A stretch of 64,000 bases of DNA, from NCBI RefSeq assembly GCF_001969815.1, contig NZ_MRBK01000004.1, forward strand, positions 434,001 to 498,000. Reading direction: 5' to 3'. This stretch comes from Bacillus swezeyi (GTDB lineage: Bacteria; Bacillota; Bacilli; Bacillales; Bacillaceae). The notes under the pieces were generated by a model. The model was not told the origin of the DNA. It ran no database searches and was given only the letters and a program-made list of their open reading frames with translations. Shown here in pieces: positions 35,879-45,164 of this stretch (positions within the stretch are counted from its first letter, which is position 1; every line of letters begins with the position of its first letter). The position numbers and the translations under genes are program-made.

Positions 35879-36289
35879 CCGTATCCTCCTGACTTTGTAA
35901 ACTTTTATAAAGTTTTATTAAATTTATTATAAGTTTATTTTGAAGTATTGTCAATCCATAATTAACCTTATAATACGCAATTTGTTTTGTTTAAGATCCT
36001 TAGAAAATAATACCGATTGTATATAAAAAGAATTTAAACTTTAAGAAAAAATTCAAAATATTAGTAAGAAACGCACTATTTTATAAGTGAAAAAGCAAAA
36101 GGTTCATTTCAAAAACGTTTATTCTATTTATAAGGAGCGGCGAAAAAAAATATAAATTCTTTGATCTTTTATCCACTTTGGATATAGACAAGATCCTATT
36201 CAGTTTTTTAAAATTCAATAAAAAAGCATGGCCTGCAAGGGACTAACTTCCATAAGAAAGTCTAGCAGGCCATGTTAAACTTTTTGATC
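35879..36289. repeat. AT-rich spacer with a GC-rich long hairpin
   Basis: The stretch is very AT-rich and I see no gene. At its right end CATGGCCTGC (36228-36237) is an exact complement of GCAGGCCATG (36265-36274). The 27-base loop contains a smaller possible pairing. The stem is followed by TTAAACTTTTT. It may be a bidirectional terminator or a mobile-element end marking the island boundary. Confidence 0.5.
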
Positions 36290-36400
36290 ATTTCTTTGCA
36301 TTTAGTTCTCGATTCTTTTTACAGTTTCACTCATAGAGCGATTCCCAAACACGTATTATATTCAGAATTTTTATCATATAGAGTCTGCTTGAGGTGGGTA
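36290..36400 (-). pseudogene. Relic of a second vsr gene (C-terminal part)
   Basis: On the minus strand a frame reads LYMIKILNIIRVWESLYE, then TGA, then NCKKNRELNAKK. The NIIRVWES core (36362-36330) mirrors NIIRIWEHS in the intact Vsr protein of the same island. The rest of the gene is missing or scrambled. It suggests that more than one restriction-modification cassette has occupied this site. Confidence 0.55.
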
Positions 36401-36461
36401 TATGGAAAACCATCTAACTTGTTCATAAGCCTTTTAAACTTTTACGGAAAGCCTAGACTGG

Positions 36462-38345
36462 CTAAATCGCCGCTTTAATCTGTTTTGTATAGTAGAAACG
36501 AACAATGAAAAAGTAGAACAACTGGATCGCAAAGAATATGCCGAGCACCATTGCAGATTCCTTAAAAAGGTCATACTGAAACGCATGTGACAATGCCGTC
36601 AGCGCCACCGCTCCATGAACGAGGGCGACAAGGATCGGTGCAAAGAAAAGAAGCCCGATTTGTCTGCTCAGTACTTTTTTCAGTTCACGGTCTGTCAAGC
36701 CCATCTTGGCAATTGATTGGAATTTCTGCTTATCATCTTCCAAATCAGCATATAGGCGAAAATACAGAAAGCTTCCTGCTGATACGAAAAAGACGACTCC
36801 GATAAATAATCCTATGAATAAAATGGGGCCGTATCCCCTATTGAGGTTATAAACTTCATAATCTACAGCAAAGAACTGAAAAGGCTCGAGTTTTTCTGTC
36901 AGCTTTTCTCCGGCTTCAATTACATGCTTGTCATTTTTGTCTTGAGCCTGCCATGCATAGAACCATGTTTCGATTTTTGGTTTTTTCAGCTGTTCATAGT
37001 CACTGTCTGTCACAACATAATAAGAGCCTGTTTCAGGCAATGCTTTTGATTGGATGACTTGATCAGCATGAATTTTCTTGCCTGATGCAAGGGTGATCGG
37101 CTGCTTGAGCAGCTCTTTTCCTTCGCGGTCCGTTCGTCCGTCAAAATCGACTGCTGCGGCTTTTCCTTCCGCAAGCTTGATTTTCTCCGCACCGATCAAA
37201 GCGGCGAACCGGTTATAATCCGATTGTTTGGCAATCAGCTCATTCTCGCCGTTGATGTCGAAATACTTGAGTACCGTTTCGGCTTTTTCAGTTTTAATGT
37301 TTTTTTCTTTCAATGTTTCATTAATGAAAGCTACATCTTTTTCGGTGTTTTTGTTATCTTCCCCAGAGCTATAAGTGAATGTATGGGGATTCATATTTTT
37401 TGTCCCGCCGGTCAAAAGCGTTTGAAAACCGTATAAAGTCCCGATCGCGCTGAACGCTACGGTAGATATGATCGCCACCATAAAAAACGTACGGGCATTG
37501 TCTTTCATTCGGTAAGAAAGGTCGGAAAATAATATCATATTCGTTTTTCGCCAAAACAGGTTTTTCCGTTTTTTGAGCCGGCGAATGACATAAACACTTA
37601 GTTGCGTAAACAGCAAATATGTTCCGAGAATAACGACAATTGTCACCGGCAGCATCGCTATAAAAACGCCGTTTCCCTTTGCAGACAATGCAGCATAATA
37701 GCCTGATGCAAGCAATACAGCCGCAAGCAGCGTCAGCAGGATGGACGCCTTTGGCTCTCCTTTTGATTTCTTATTCCCTTTTAACAAATTGATCAGCTTC
37801 TCACTGCGAAGCACAAACGAAACGAGGAAAGATATAAATAAGAACAGAGCAGTAAAAGAAACAAATGTCACGGCCATCGCCATCAGCGGAAAATAAAAAT
37901 CGAGCTTATTTCCAATAATCAGGACATTTTCGGCGGCAAGCAAAATCAATTTTGCAAATACCAATCCAAGCACAATGCCTCCGATCGTCGCGAAAAACCC
38001 GATCACCATATTTTCAAGAAACACCATCATGCGAATTTGGCGCATGGACATTCCCTGGATCATTAATACGCCGAATTCTTTTTTTCTTGATTGAAGGAAC
38101 GAACTCATCGAGTACAATACAAAGAAGAAAGAAAAGACAAAGATAATGCCCCCGGCCACATAAAGGCCCCCGTTGGCTTTCTGCCCATAACCGGAACTAA
38201 AGGAATCACCGCCCAAAGCCGGATGGAAAGCAAAAATCGCAAATGTAAAAAACACCATCACTGTAAACAAACTGCTGAGAAAATAAGCGGCATAAAGCCT
38301 TTTATTGCGAATGACGTTATTAAACGCGAACTGACGAAAGGTCAT
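36462..38345 (-). CDS. yxdM: BceB-type ABC transporter permease (YxdM-like)
   Basis: This 627-residue permease is of the antimicrobial-peptide sensing/resistance type. It has ten predicted helices with one large extracellular domain of about 200 residues (roughly 310-510) between helices 7 and 8, the hallmark of BceB-like proteins. FtsX-like segments are visible at both ends (VLYSMSSFLQSRKKEFGVLM and AKMGLTDRELKKVLSRQIGL). The second ATG (38345-38343) fits GGGAGGG better than the first (38351). The coding sequence overlaps the ATPase gene by 26 bases. It forms a flux-sensing complex with the neighbouring kinase. YxdM is preferred over BceB because of the nearby yxeA. Confidence 0.88.
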   Translation of the reverse strand: MTFRQFAFNNVIRNKRLYAAYFLSSLFTVMVFFTFAIFAFHPALGGDSFSSGYGQKANGGLYVAGGIIFVFSFFFVLYSMSSFLQSRKKEFGVLMIQGMSMRQIRMMVFLENMVIGFFATIGGIVLGLVFAKLILLAAENVLIIGNKLDFYFPLMAMAVTFVSFTALFLFISFLVSFVLRSEKLINLLKGNKKSKGEPKASILLTLLAAVLLASGYYAALSAKGNGVFIAMLPVTIVVILGTYLLFTQLSVYVIRRLKKRKNLFWRKTNMILFSDLSYRMKDNARTFFMVAIISTVAFSAIGTLYGFQTLLTGGTKNMNPHTFTYSSGEDNKNTEKDVAFINETLKEKNIKTEKAETVLKYFDINGENELIAKQSDYNRFAALIGAEKIKLAEGKAAAVDFDGRTDREGKELLKQPITLASGKKIHADQVIQSKALPETGSYYVVTDSDYEQLKKPKIETWFYAWQAQDKNDKHVIEAGEKLTEKLEPFQFFAVDYEVYNLNRGYGPILFIGLFIGVVFFVSAGSFLYFRLYADLEDDKQKFQSIAKMGLTDRELKKVLSRQIGLLFFAPILVALVHGAVALTALSHAFQYDLFKESAMVLGIFFAIQLFYFFIVRFYYTKQIKAAI

Positions 38346-39084
38346 TTGCATTCCCTCCCAACAATGAAAGTGTGTCGAGAATCTTTTGGAAAAAGGCCTG
38401 GCGATTATCGCCGCGGTTTATTTCCGAATACAGCTTTCCATCTTTAATAAAGACGACCCGATTGCAGTAGCTTGCAGCCTGAGGATCGTGCGTGACAAGC
38501 ATCATCGTCGTCTTCTCGCTCCGGTTGATCGATTCAAGCATTTCCATGACGTCTTTTGATGACTTTGAATCGAGGTTTCCCGTCGGTTCGTCGGCAAGCA
38601 AAAGCTTAGGCGCATGAATCATTGCTCTAGCCACAGCGGCTCGCTGTGCCTGCCCCCCTGATATCTCGAATGTGCGTTTTTTCATGATTTGCGTAATCCC
38701 GAGTTTCTCGGCTAAATCCTGCGCTCTCCGCTTCATTTCCCTGACCTTTTCTCCATCAAGCGTCAAAGGCAGAACGATGTTTTCTTCAACCGTTAATGTA
38801 GGCAAAAGATTAAAGTCCTGAAACACAAATCCCAATTCTCTTCTTCGAAACTTGGCCAATTTTTCTTTTTTAAGCAAATGCGGATTTTCTCCGTTGATCA
38901 GAATTTCCCCGGTAGTCGGTTCATCAATTGTTGCAATCATATTTAAAAGGGTCGTTTTTCCGCTTCCGGAAGGACCCATGATTCCGACAAATTCACCTTT
39001 ATCAATTGTTAAGTTAATATCCGTTAATGCGCGATATGCAATTTTACCTTCATAGATTTTACTTGCTTGTTTGACATGAAGCAT
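38320..39084 (-). CDS. yxdL: BceA-type ABC transporter ATPase (YxdL-like)
   Basis: This 254-residue ATPase has Walker A GPSGSGKT, Q-loop FQDFNLLPTLT, signature ISGGQAQRAAVARAM and Walker B LLLADEPTGNLDS. A C-terminal extension (YSEINRGDNRQAFFQKILDT) is typical of MacB/Bce-type ATPases. The start is the ATG 39084-39082 (MLHVKQASKIYEG) after AAAGGAGATC. It is separated from the kinase gene by 91 bases holding a regulator box and probably its own inducible promoter. Confidence 0.92.
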   Translation of the reverse strand: MLHVKQASKIYEGKIAYRALTDINLTIDKGEFVGIMGPSGSGKTTLLNMIATIDEPTTGEILINGENPHLLKKEKLAKFRRRELGFVFQDFNLLPTLTVEENIVLPLTLDGEKVREMKRRAQDLAEKLGITQIMKKRTFEISGGQAQRAAVARAMIHAPKLLLADEPTGNLDSKSSKDVMEMLESINRSEKTTMMLVTHDPQAASYCNRVVFIKDGKLYSEINRGDNRQAFFQKILDTLSLLGGNANDLSSVRV

Positions 39085-39175
39085 CACAAGATCTCCTTTC
39101 ACATTTCACTTTCGATCTGTGATCAGTTTACCTAAATATCCGGAATATTAACTATCGATTCTTCTTTCACTTTCA

Positions 39176-39189
39176 TTACATCGATGTAA
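39176..39189. promoter_or_regulatory. BceR/YxdJ-type operator before the transporter genes
   Basis: TTACATCGATGTAA fits TNACA-N4-TGTAA, the consensus I recall for BceR-like regulators, perfectly. It overlaps the stop codon of the kinase gene and lies about 40 bases upstream of a weak -10 (TATTTA on the minus strand, near 39131-39136), as expected for activation. Confidence 0.65.
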
Positions 39190-40183
39190 GGTTTTGCGTC
39201 GCTGTGAAAATCAATCTGACTGTCGTGCCCTTCCCTTCCTCCGAATCGAGTTCGATTCGATGGCCGAGATGATCAGCCGCCGCTTTTGTCAAATAAAGGC
39301 CCATCCCCGTTGATTCTCTGAACCTGCGGCCGTTCTCTCCTGTAAAAAACGGATCGAAAATGCGCTTTTGGTCGATATCCGGGATGCCTGCACCGAAATC
39401 CTGCACTTCCAAAACTGCTTCACCCTCTTTTTCATAAAGGGAAATCATGATGGTATTGCTTTTTCCCGCTGAGTATTTCACGGCATTGTTTATAAGCTGT
39501 GAAAGCATGAAAAACAGCCACTTTTCATCTGTTTCCACGATGATGCCATTCTGTTGTTCCTCGAATTTAGGATATACCTGGCTGCGAATGTAAAAGCGCT
39601 TGTTCTCCTGGTTGACCTCATGAACAATGTCCGCCAAAACGACCGGTTTGACGCGAAAATCCTGTTCGATCGTGCGGAGTCGAGCCATATAGAGAATGGT
39701 ATTCAGCCCGGTTTTGATCCGCTCCGTCTCCTCACGGATGCTGGATGATTCCGGTTCATCCAAGTTTTGAGCTGTCAGCTCAATCACGGACAGCGGCGTT
39801 TTCATCTGGTGAACCCATTGATCCATAAAGGTCAGATGTTCTTTTTTTCCGCTCTCCAGCGCTTTTAGTTCATGCCGATAATGCCTGTACTGACTTTTCA
39901 GCAGCTGTTCAAGCGCTTCGGACAGAGGAGACTGGGGCTGGTTCGTTTTTAGAAAGGTGTCATCCAATGACACCAGCCGGCTGTTGATGCGCTGATAGAA
40001 CTTGCGGCGTGTATAGTAATGGTAGAAAAGGTAGCATCCGAGAAGGAAAAAACCGAGAAAAACGGCATACAAAGCAGGCCTGATGTGCCTGTACCCATCA
40101 AGCCAGTAGATCAGCAGCATCGTGAAAAACTGCAGCGCCTGAACGGCTATCAACAGATAATGCTCTCTAAAAAAAAGCTTCAT
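39176..40183 (-). CDS. yxdK: Intramembrane-sensing histidine kinase (YxdK-like)
   Basis: This 335-residue kinase of the BceS type has two N-terminal helices (YLLIAVQALQFFTMLLIYWL and ALYAVFLGFFLLGCYLFYHY) joined by a loop of only a few residues, so it has no sensor domain of its own. The H-box is MDQWVHQMKTPLSVIELTAQ. ATPase motifs are LINNAVKYS (N), VQDFGAGIP (G1) and STGMGLYLTKAAADHLG (G2). It overlaps the regulator gene by 4 bases. It receives its signal from the YxdLM transporter. Confidence 0.92.
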   Translation of the reverse strand: MKLFFREHYLLIAVQALQFFTMLLIYWLDGYRHIRPALYAVFLGFFLLGCYLFYHYYTRRKFYQRINSRLVSLDDTFLKTNQPQSPLSEALEQLLKSQYRHYRHELKALESGKKEHLTFMDQWVHQMKTPLSVIELTAQNLDEPESSSIREETERIKTGLNTILYMARLRTIEQDFRVKPVVLADIVHEVNQENKRFYIRSQVYPKFEEQQNGIIVETDEKWLFFMLSQLINNAVKYSAGKSNTIMISLYEKEGEAVLEVQDFGAGIPDIDQKRIFDPFFTGENGRRFRESTGMGLYLTKAAADHLGHRIELDSEEGKGTTVRLIFTATQNLTSM

Positions 40184-40887
40184 TCCTCTCCCGCCTTCAC
40201 CCAGGATACATTCAGGCGATAGCCGGCGCCTCTGACAGTTTCCACCGCATCTTCGATACCCAGCTCCTGAAATTTTTTTCTGACGCGGGTAATGTTGACA
40301 TTCAGCGTATTTTCGTCAACATATGCCTGGTCATCCCACAGCTTTGCAAGCAAGTCTTCGCGGCCCGAAATCCGCGGATGGCGTTCCATTAAGCTTTCTA
40401 TAATATCGGCTTCTTTTTTCGTTAAAGCCGCCACCTTGCCGCCGAAAGTCAATTCAAGCCTTTCCGAATACAGCCGAAGTCCATTTTTTTCAAGCAGGCG
40501 CTCCTCGGCCTTTGCCGCATATTCCCCGTAAGCGCGGCGAAGCTGGCTGCGGATTTTCGCCATGACAATCTCAGAGTGAAACGGCTTCGTAATAAAGTCG
40601 TCCCCGCCGTTTTCCAATGCCATGACTTGATCCATTTCCCCCGTTCGCGCTGAAATAAACAGGACAGGGCAAATCGATTCCTGCCGTATTTGCCGGCACC
40701 AATAATAGCCGTCAAAGCTTGGCAGATTGATATCAAGCAGCACAAGATCAGGCTGTTCGCTCCTGAATTCATCCATGACATGGTCAAAATCTTCGACCAC
40801 GCTTACTTGATACCCGTATTTTACGATGTGGGATCTTAATAAATCCGCAATTTTCGGATCGTCTTCTACTATCATGATTTTTTGCAT
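40180..40887 (-). CDS. yxdJ: OmpR-family response regulator (YxdJ-like)
   Basis: This 235-residue regulator has a receiver domain with IVEDDPKIADLLRSH, phospho-acceptor Asp in PDLVLLDINLPSFDGYYWCR and Lys in DDFITKPFHSEIV. A C-terminal winged helix has LTKKEADIIESLMERHPRIS and the recognition region VDENTLNVNITRVRKKFQEL. The ATG at 40887-40885 follows GGAGAGACGG. Two operator boxes of the matching type lie before yxdL and before the divergent yxeA gene, which defines its small regulon. Confidence 0.92.
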   Translation of the reverse strand: MQKIMIVEDDPKIADLLRSHIVKYGYQVSVVEDFDHVMDEFRSEQPDLVLLDINLPSFDGYYWCRQIRQESICPVLFISARTGEMDQVMALENGGDDFITKPFHSEIVMAKIRSQLRRAYGEYAAKAEERLLEKNGLRLYSERLELTFGGKVAALTKKEADIIESLMERHPRISGREDLLAKLWDDQAYVDENTLNVNITRVRKKFQELGIEDAVETVRGAGYRLNVSWVKAGEE

Positions 40888-40962
40888 TTTCCGTCTCTCC
40901 TTCGTTTGGATATATTATGACATGAAGCAAGCAGATACACAAAACCCCTTGGCCGGCCAACC

Positions 40963-40976
40963 TTACAATCATGTAA
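40963..40976. promoter_or_regulatory. BceR/YxdJ-type operator before yxeA
   Basis: TTACAATCATGTAA is a second exact TNACA-N4-TGTAA match, lying between divergent yxdJ and yxeA. A candidate -10 for yxeA (TAAAAT at 41021-41026) lies 44 bases downstream, the same geometry as at yxdL. Confidence 0.65.
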
Positions 40977-41072
40977 GTGTACTGTAATATGAATCAATAT
41001 CTTCTTTCAGTCCTTTTTTATAAAATGATGCCAGATGACTGATGAACTAAACCGAAAGAGGAGAAAGATACA

Positions 41073-41438
41073 ATGAGAAAGCCGAAAATGGGACTTATTG
41101 CCGCGGTTCTTATCGCTGTTGCCGCAGTATTTGCATTGCAAAAGCTGACGGGAGGGCTTGTACCGCTGGCCGATGAAGTGATCCAAAGCTTTCAACAGTC
41201 TGAAGCATACTACGTCAAAACCACAGACAATGCCGAAATGTTAGGCAATGGAAAATACAGTTATACACTCACCGGATATGATGCAAGCGGAAACAAGCAG
41301 CAAATCAAAACAGAAATAGACAAAAAACTGCACCCCGGCGCTTTCATTAAGATTTATGCTGCCGGAGCCAAGGGAAAAGGCTGGGTTGAAGTAACAAAAG
41401 AAGAGGTTCCTGAAGGTGCTCTGGCGGAAATGGAATGA
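41073..41438 (+). CDS. yxeA: YxeA-family small exported protein
   Basis: This 121-residue protein (DUF1093/YxeA family) has an N-terminal membrane anchor or signal (MRKPKMGLIAAVLIAVAAVF). A small beta-rich, probably OB-like, extracellular domain follows, with YYVKTTDNAEMLGNGKYSYT and KGWVEVTKEEVP typical of the family. In B. subtilis, yxeA adjoins yxdJKLM, and paralogs accompany other Bce-like modules. It probably contributes to peptide resistance, but its mechanism is not known. It is controlled by the box at 40963-40976. Confidence 0.85.
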   Translation: MRKPKMGLIAAVLIAVAAVFALQKLTGGLVPLADEVIQSFQQSEAYYVKTTDNAEMLGNGKYSYTLTGYDASGNKQQIKTEIDKKLHPGAFIKIYAAGAKGKGWVEVTKEEVPEGALAEME

Positions 41439-41458
41439 TTTAGCTTGAAGTCAAATAA

Positions 41459-41486
41459 AACCCCATCGTCATGATGGGGCTTTAAA
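41459..41486. terminator. Bidirectional terminator between yxeA and the chemoreceptor gene
   Basis: CCCCATC (41461-41467) pairs with GATGGGG (41473-41479), with A/T runs on both sides. Confidence 0.8.
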
Positions 41487-41499
41487 CGCAGATGATCAA

Positions 41500-43185
41500 T
41501 TAATATTTAAAGCGATTGATAATGGTTTGAAGTTCTTCTGCCAGCTGAGATAATGATTCTGCTGCATATGAGATTTCTTCCATTGAAGCCAGCTGCTCCT
41601 GTGTCGAGGAAGCGGCCGCTTGTGTACTTGCTGATGTTTCCTTTGTTCCAACATCCAATGTATGAATGGCGTTTTGAACCATTTCTACACCTGATGTAAG
41701 CTGCTGAGTGGATGCTGCCACTTCTTGTATTTGAGTAGCAACCTGTTCCACCAGATTCAGAATCTCATTGAAATTCCCGGTTGTCTCTTGTGAAAGAGCG
41801 ATCCCAGAGCTTACATTCTCTTGAACAACCTTTATGTTATTGACCGTTTCAACCGATTCATTTTGGATGGTCGATACCAATGATTGAATGTGATTGGCAG
41901 ATTGATTCGTTTCATCCGCCAATTTCCGAACCTCTTCCGCTACTACTGCGAACCCTTTTCCTTGCTCCCCGGCTCTGGCCGCTTCAATCGCCGCATTCAG
42001 CGCCAATAAATTCGTCTGCTCTGAAATATCTGTGATAAGCGAAGAAATATCGCTGATCTCCGCAGTGCTGGACACCAATGCCTGCAGACCATTCCCGGCG
42101 GAATCGACAGATTTATCAATGAAATTCATTTGGTCCAGCATTTTATGAACGGACTTAGACCCTATTTCGGCTTTGTTTCTCATCGAAGAAGAAAGATCTG
42201 CTATGCTGCCTGTGTTTGAAGCAACAGATGATAAACGTTCCAATAACTCATTAATGGATTGTGAGCTTTGTTCTGTCATCGAGCTTTGCTCCGTATTGCT
42301 GTCGGCAATCGTCTGCATCTCGTTGGAAATATGTTCAGAAGTTGATTTCGATTCTTCCGCGCTTGCCGACAATTCTTCTGAGGATGCGGCGACTTGTTCA
42401 GACGAGCTGCTAATCTGCTTTACAATTTGCGACAATGAATGAACAAAAGCGTTGAAAGACTGCGCCAGCTGTCCAAACTCGTCTTTATTTTTGACGATGA
42501 CTTTTTTGGTTAAATCGGCCTCTCCATGAGCAATTTCCTCAAGCTGCTTATTAAGGCTTCTGAGCGGCACCATAATGGACTTTAACAGCAATAGGCTTAA
42601 CATAATCCCTAAAACGGCGGAAACGCCTGTGACGGTGATGATGAACCATTCACTCATCTTTCCGTTGTCGCGGATTTCCGCTTTTAGACCCTCCACCTCC
42701 TGGTCCAGGCTTTTGACCAGCTTATTGACAGACGGATCCAAGACGTCTTTTCTTAATGTTCTTTCATCTCCGAAGTGGATGGTTTCAGCTTTTTCCGGGC
42801 TTGTTGCATATGCCTGCAATACTTGTTGATTTAAATCCCAATACTTCGTGAAACTTTTTTTAATTTCTTTAACATTCGATTGATATTTCTCATCATGAAT
42901 CAGGTCATTGACTCGGTCGAGGCTCTTCAGGACATCGTCAGCTTTCTCCTCCATCCCCTCGCCATAGTCTTTGTCGCCGGTAATAATAAAACCTCTTTCA
43001 TCATTCGATAAACCCGTCAATCGATATTGAATGTGCTTAATCTCTTTTTGAAATTCCATTTTGTCTTTAAGCACTTCATTCTTTTTTACAGTAGAAGTAA
43101 TCATAAAAACAGAGGAGCCTCCGATTCCAACGATTGAAACGACTAAAATTGAAATAATCCCTAGCAATTTCGTTTTCACTTTCAT
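41500..43185 (-). CDS. Methyl-accepting chemotaxis protein
   Basis: This 561-residue transmembrane receptor has helix 1 at about residues 7-29 and an extracellular four-helix CHASE3-like domain ([20 protein letters not shown]). Helix 2 lies near 180-203, then HAMP ([20 protein letters not shown]), then a long signalling coiled coil whose hairpin tip is [20 protein letters not shown]. The length and domain order match B. subtilis YoaH as I recall it. It is monocistronic, with a motility-sigma promoter upstream. The ligand is unknown. The ATG at 43185-43183 follows GAAAGGAT. Confidence 0.92.
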   Translation of the reverse strand: MKVKTKLLGIISILVVSIVGIGGSSVFMITSTVKKNEVLKDKMEFQKEIKHIQYRLTGLSNDERGFIITGDKDYGEGMEEKADDVLKSLDRVNDLIHDEKYQSNVKEIKKSFTKYWDLNQQVLQAYATSPEKAETIHFGDERTLRKDVLDPSVNKLVKSLDQEVEGLKAEIRDNGKMSEWFIITVTGVSAVLGIMLSLLLLKSIMVPLRSLNKQLEEIAHGEADLTKKVIVKNKDEFGQLAQSFNAFVHSLSQIVKQISSSSEQVAASSEELSASAEESKSTSEHISNEMQTIADSNTEQSSMTEQSSQSINELLERLSSVASNTGSIADLSSSMRNKAEIGSKSVHKMLDQMNFIDKSVDSAGNGLQALVSSTAEISDISSLITDISEQTNLLALNAAIEAARAGEQGKGFAVVAEEVRKLADETNQSANHIQSLVSTIQNESVETVNNIKVVQENVSSGIALSQETTGNFNEILNLVEQVATQIQEVAASTQQLTSGVEMVQNAIHTLDVGTKETSASTQAAASSTQEQLASMEEISYAAESLSQLAEELQTIINRFKY

Positions 43186-43279
43186 TATGGTTATCCTTTC
43201 TGATCTATGTCATCTATGAAACAAAGCATGTCCAAGCAAATGTCTGCGATGTGCAATTACAAAATGCTTACTGCCATTA

Positions 43280-43307
43280 ATATCGACATATTTCGTCAAT
43301 TTTTTTA
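43280..43307 (-). promoter_or_regulatory. SigD-type promoter of the chemoreceptor gene
   Basis: On the minus strand TAAA (43307-43304), 16 bases, then GTCGATAT (43287-43280) fits the SigD consensus TAAA-N14-16-GCCGATAT with one mismatch. It lies 95 bases upstream of the start codon. Confidence 0.7.
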
Positions 43308-43386
43308 GGTCGATTAGTTTGGAAATGATGGTATAAGCCAAGAAGTTTTATAGAGAAAAGTTTAGATGAAGACGAGATGAGGAACC

Positions 43387-43416
43387 AAAAAGGCCCTGCC
43401 TGCCAGCAGAGCCCTG
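43387..43416 (-). terminator. Terminator after the alsT-like gene
   Basis: On the minus strand AGGGCTCTGC and GCAGGGCCT form an imperfect stem followed by TTTTTGG. Confidence 0.65.
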
Positions 43417-43420
43417 TGAT

Positions 43421-44848
43421 TTATTGGTCGGTTGGTTGATTTATTGAACCTGCCGCTTTGGAATTTTTATAGAAATGATGAAAATAATCGTTTGTCTCCG
43501 CTACGATGACTTTCCACAAAAGAAGAAGCGCAACTAAGTTGGGAATCATCATCAGCGCATTGGCCATATCGGCAAACGCCCATACAGTTACAAGATTGGC
43601 AACCGTCCCTATTCCGCAAGCCATAATATAGACGAGGCGATAGCCTGCAATTCCTTTAGATCCGGCCAGATACTCAAAACATTTTTCTCCGTATACATAC
43701 CAGCCTACAATCGTAGAAAAGCCAAAGAAGATAACGGAAAGCGCCACGATATATTCACCGGCTGCACCAAGAACAGAGCCAAAAGCTGCACTTGTCAATG
43801 CCCCGCCCTCCAGAGCGGCGTCATGCGGCACACCTGAAATCAAGCCGCCGGACGGGTCCCAGAATCCCGTAATGATAAGGGTTAAACCGGTCATCGTACA
43901 AACGACAATCGTTACAATAAATGTACCAGTCATCGCCACAAGGGCTTGTTTAACCGGATGATCAGCACGGGCATTGCCTGCGATTAATGCCGCTGTCCCA
44001 AGACCTGCTTCATTTGAAAAAATGCCGCGGGAAACCCCGTTGCGAATGGCCTCAGAGACGACAATTCCAAGAAAACCGCCAGCTGCCGCTACAGGGTGGA
44101 AAGCATAATTGAAAATCAGCTCAAAAGCCGGGATGATCATATCATAATTTAAAATGAGGATTAAGACCGCCCCGCCCATGTACAAGAAAGCCATGATCGG
44201 CACAAAGAAACTGGCAACGGTGCTGATCCGCTGGATGCCGCCGAAAATAATCACACTGACAAGGATGACTAAAATCAAGCCTGTCACCCAATTGTCCATG
44301 CCAAAACTGTTCTTTGTCACATCGGCAATCGTATTGGACTGTACACTGTTGCCTATCCCTAACGCGGCAAAGGCGCCAAACAGGGCAAAGGCGATCGCAA
44401 GCCCTTTAAATCTGCGGCCGAGCCCGCGTTCGATATAATACATCGGCCCGCTTGAATATTCGCCCCTGTCATTTTTCACCCGGTACTTCACAGCAAGCAA
44501 TGCTTCCCCATACTTAGTAGCCATCCCTAGTAAACCAACAATCCACATCCAAAAAATTGAACCTGGGCCGCCGAGCGTCAAGGCAGTTGCGACACCGGCG
44601 ATGTTGCCGTTTCCAATGGTTGCAGCGAGCGCGGTCATAAGGGCTTTAAAGTGGCTCACATCCCCTTCAGCGGCTGCATCCTTGCTATCTTCTTTCCCGA
44701 ACCCAATCTTAAACGCATAGATCAGGCGGCGAAATTGCAATCCTTTTAAAACAATCGTTAAAAATAAGCCTGTCCCAAATAATAAAATTAAACTGGGCGG
44801 CCCCCATAATACCTTATTAATCTTGCCTAGTATCTCTAAGATATCCAC
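43421..44848 (-). CDS. Sodium:alanine/glycine symporter (AGCS family, AlsT-like)
   Basis: This 475-residue carrier has about eleven helices. The AGCS signatures are ALAATIGNGNIAGVATALTLGG near helix 2 and GPMYYIERGLGRRF. The EAGLGTAALIAGNARADHPVKQ region follows helix 7. I start at GTG 44848-44846 (VDILEILGKINKVLWGPP) because CAGGAGTGAG lies just upstream; a longer frame adds about 30 unlikely residues. It is divergent from alanine dehydrogenase, so alanine is the likely substrate, though AlsT paralogs may carry glutamine. Confidence 0.88.
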   Translation of the reverse strand: MDILEILGKINKVLWGPPSLILLFGTGLFLTIVLKGLQFRRLIYAFKIGFGKEDSKDAAAEGDVSHFKALMTALAATIGNGNIAGVATALTLGGPGSIFWMWIVGLLGMATKYGEALLAVKYRVKNDRGEYSSGPMYYIERGLGRRFKGLAIAFALFGAFAALGIGNSVQSNTIADVTKNSFGMDNWVTGLILVILVSVIIFGGIQRISTVASFFVPIMAFLYMGGAVLILILNYDMIIPAFELIFNYAFHPVAAAGGFLGIVVSEAIRNGVSRGIFSNEAGLGTAALIAGNARADHPVKQALVAMTGTFIVTIVVCTMTGLTLIITGFWDPSGGLISGVPHDAALEGGALTSAAFGSVLGAAGEYIVALSVIFFGFSTIVGWYVYGEKCFEYLAGSKGIAGYRLVYIMACGIGTVANLVTVWAFADMANALMMIPNLVALLLLWKVIVAETNDYFHHFYKNSKAAGSINQPTDQ

Positions 44849-45164
44849 ACGACTCACTCCTGACAAAGATAACGCTTTCATAGTTGCAAGAGATATTCTA
44901 TCATAACGAAAAAAACTTATGTTTGTGAAACAACACAAAATATAAGCGCTTTCCTTTGTTTTTTTAACAAACCTATTTTGGGAAGAAAAATTTTTTTAAT
45001 ATACAAATAAACCTTTCATACTTTCAATCTCCTTCAATGTTCACTAATTTGTTAAATTTCACAAAAAAGCGCTTACATTTTTAATTTTACACACGATGTC
45101 GTTCTTTGTTCGGAGATTTATACTAGCGATAGAATCACATTTACTTGTTTAGGGGGACGACAAC
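44849..45164. promoter_or_regulatory. Divergent region alsT-like/ald with two cre-like sites
   Basis: Two sequences each match the cre consensus at 14 of 16 positions: AGGAAAGCGCTTATAT on the minus strand (44955-44940) and AAAAAAGCGCTTACAT on the plus strand (45063-45078). They lie on either side of the region, near the likely promoters. Carbon catabolite control of alanine uptake and deamination is suggested. No gene is present. Confidence 0.45.

Noticed and set aside
35879..36289. A CRISPR array or tandem repeat tract in the AT-rich spacer
   Set aside because: No regularly spaced direct repeats are present, only one inverted repeat.
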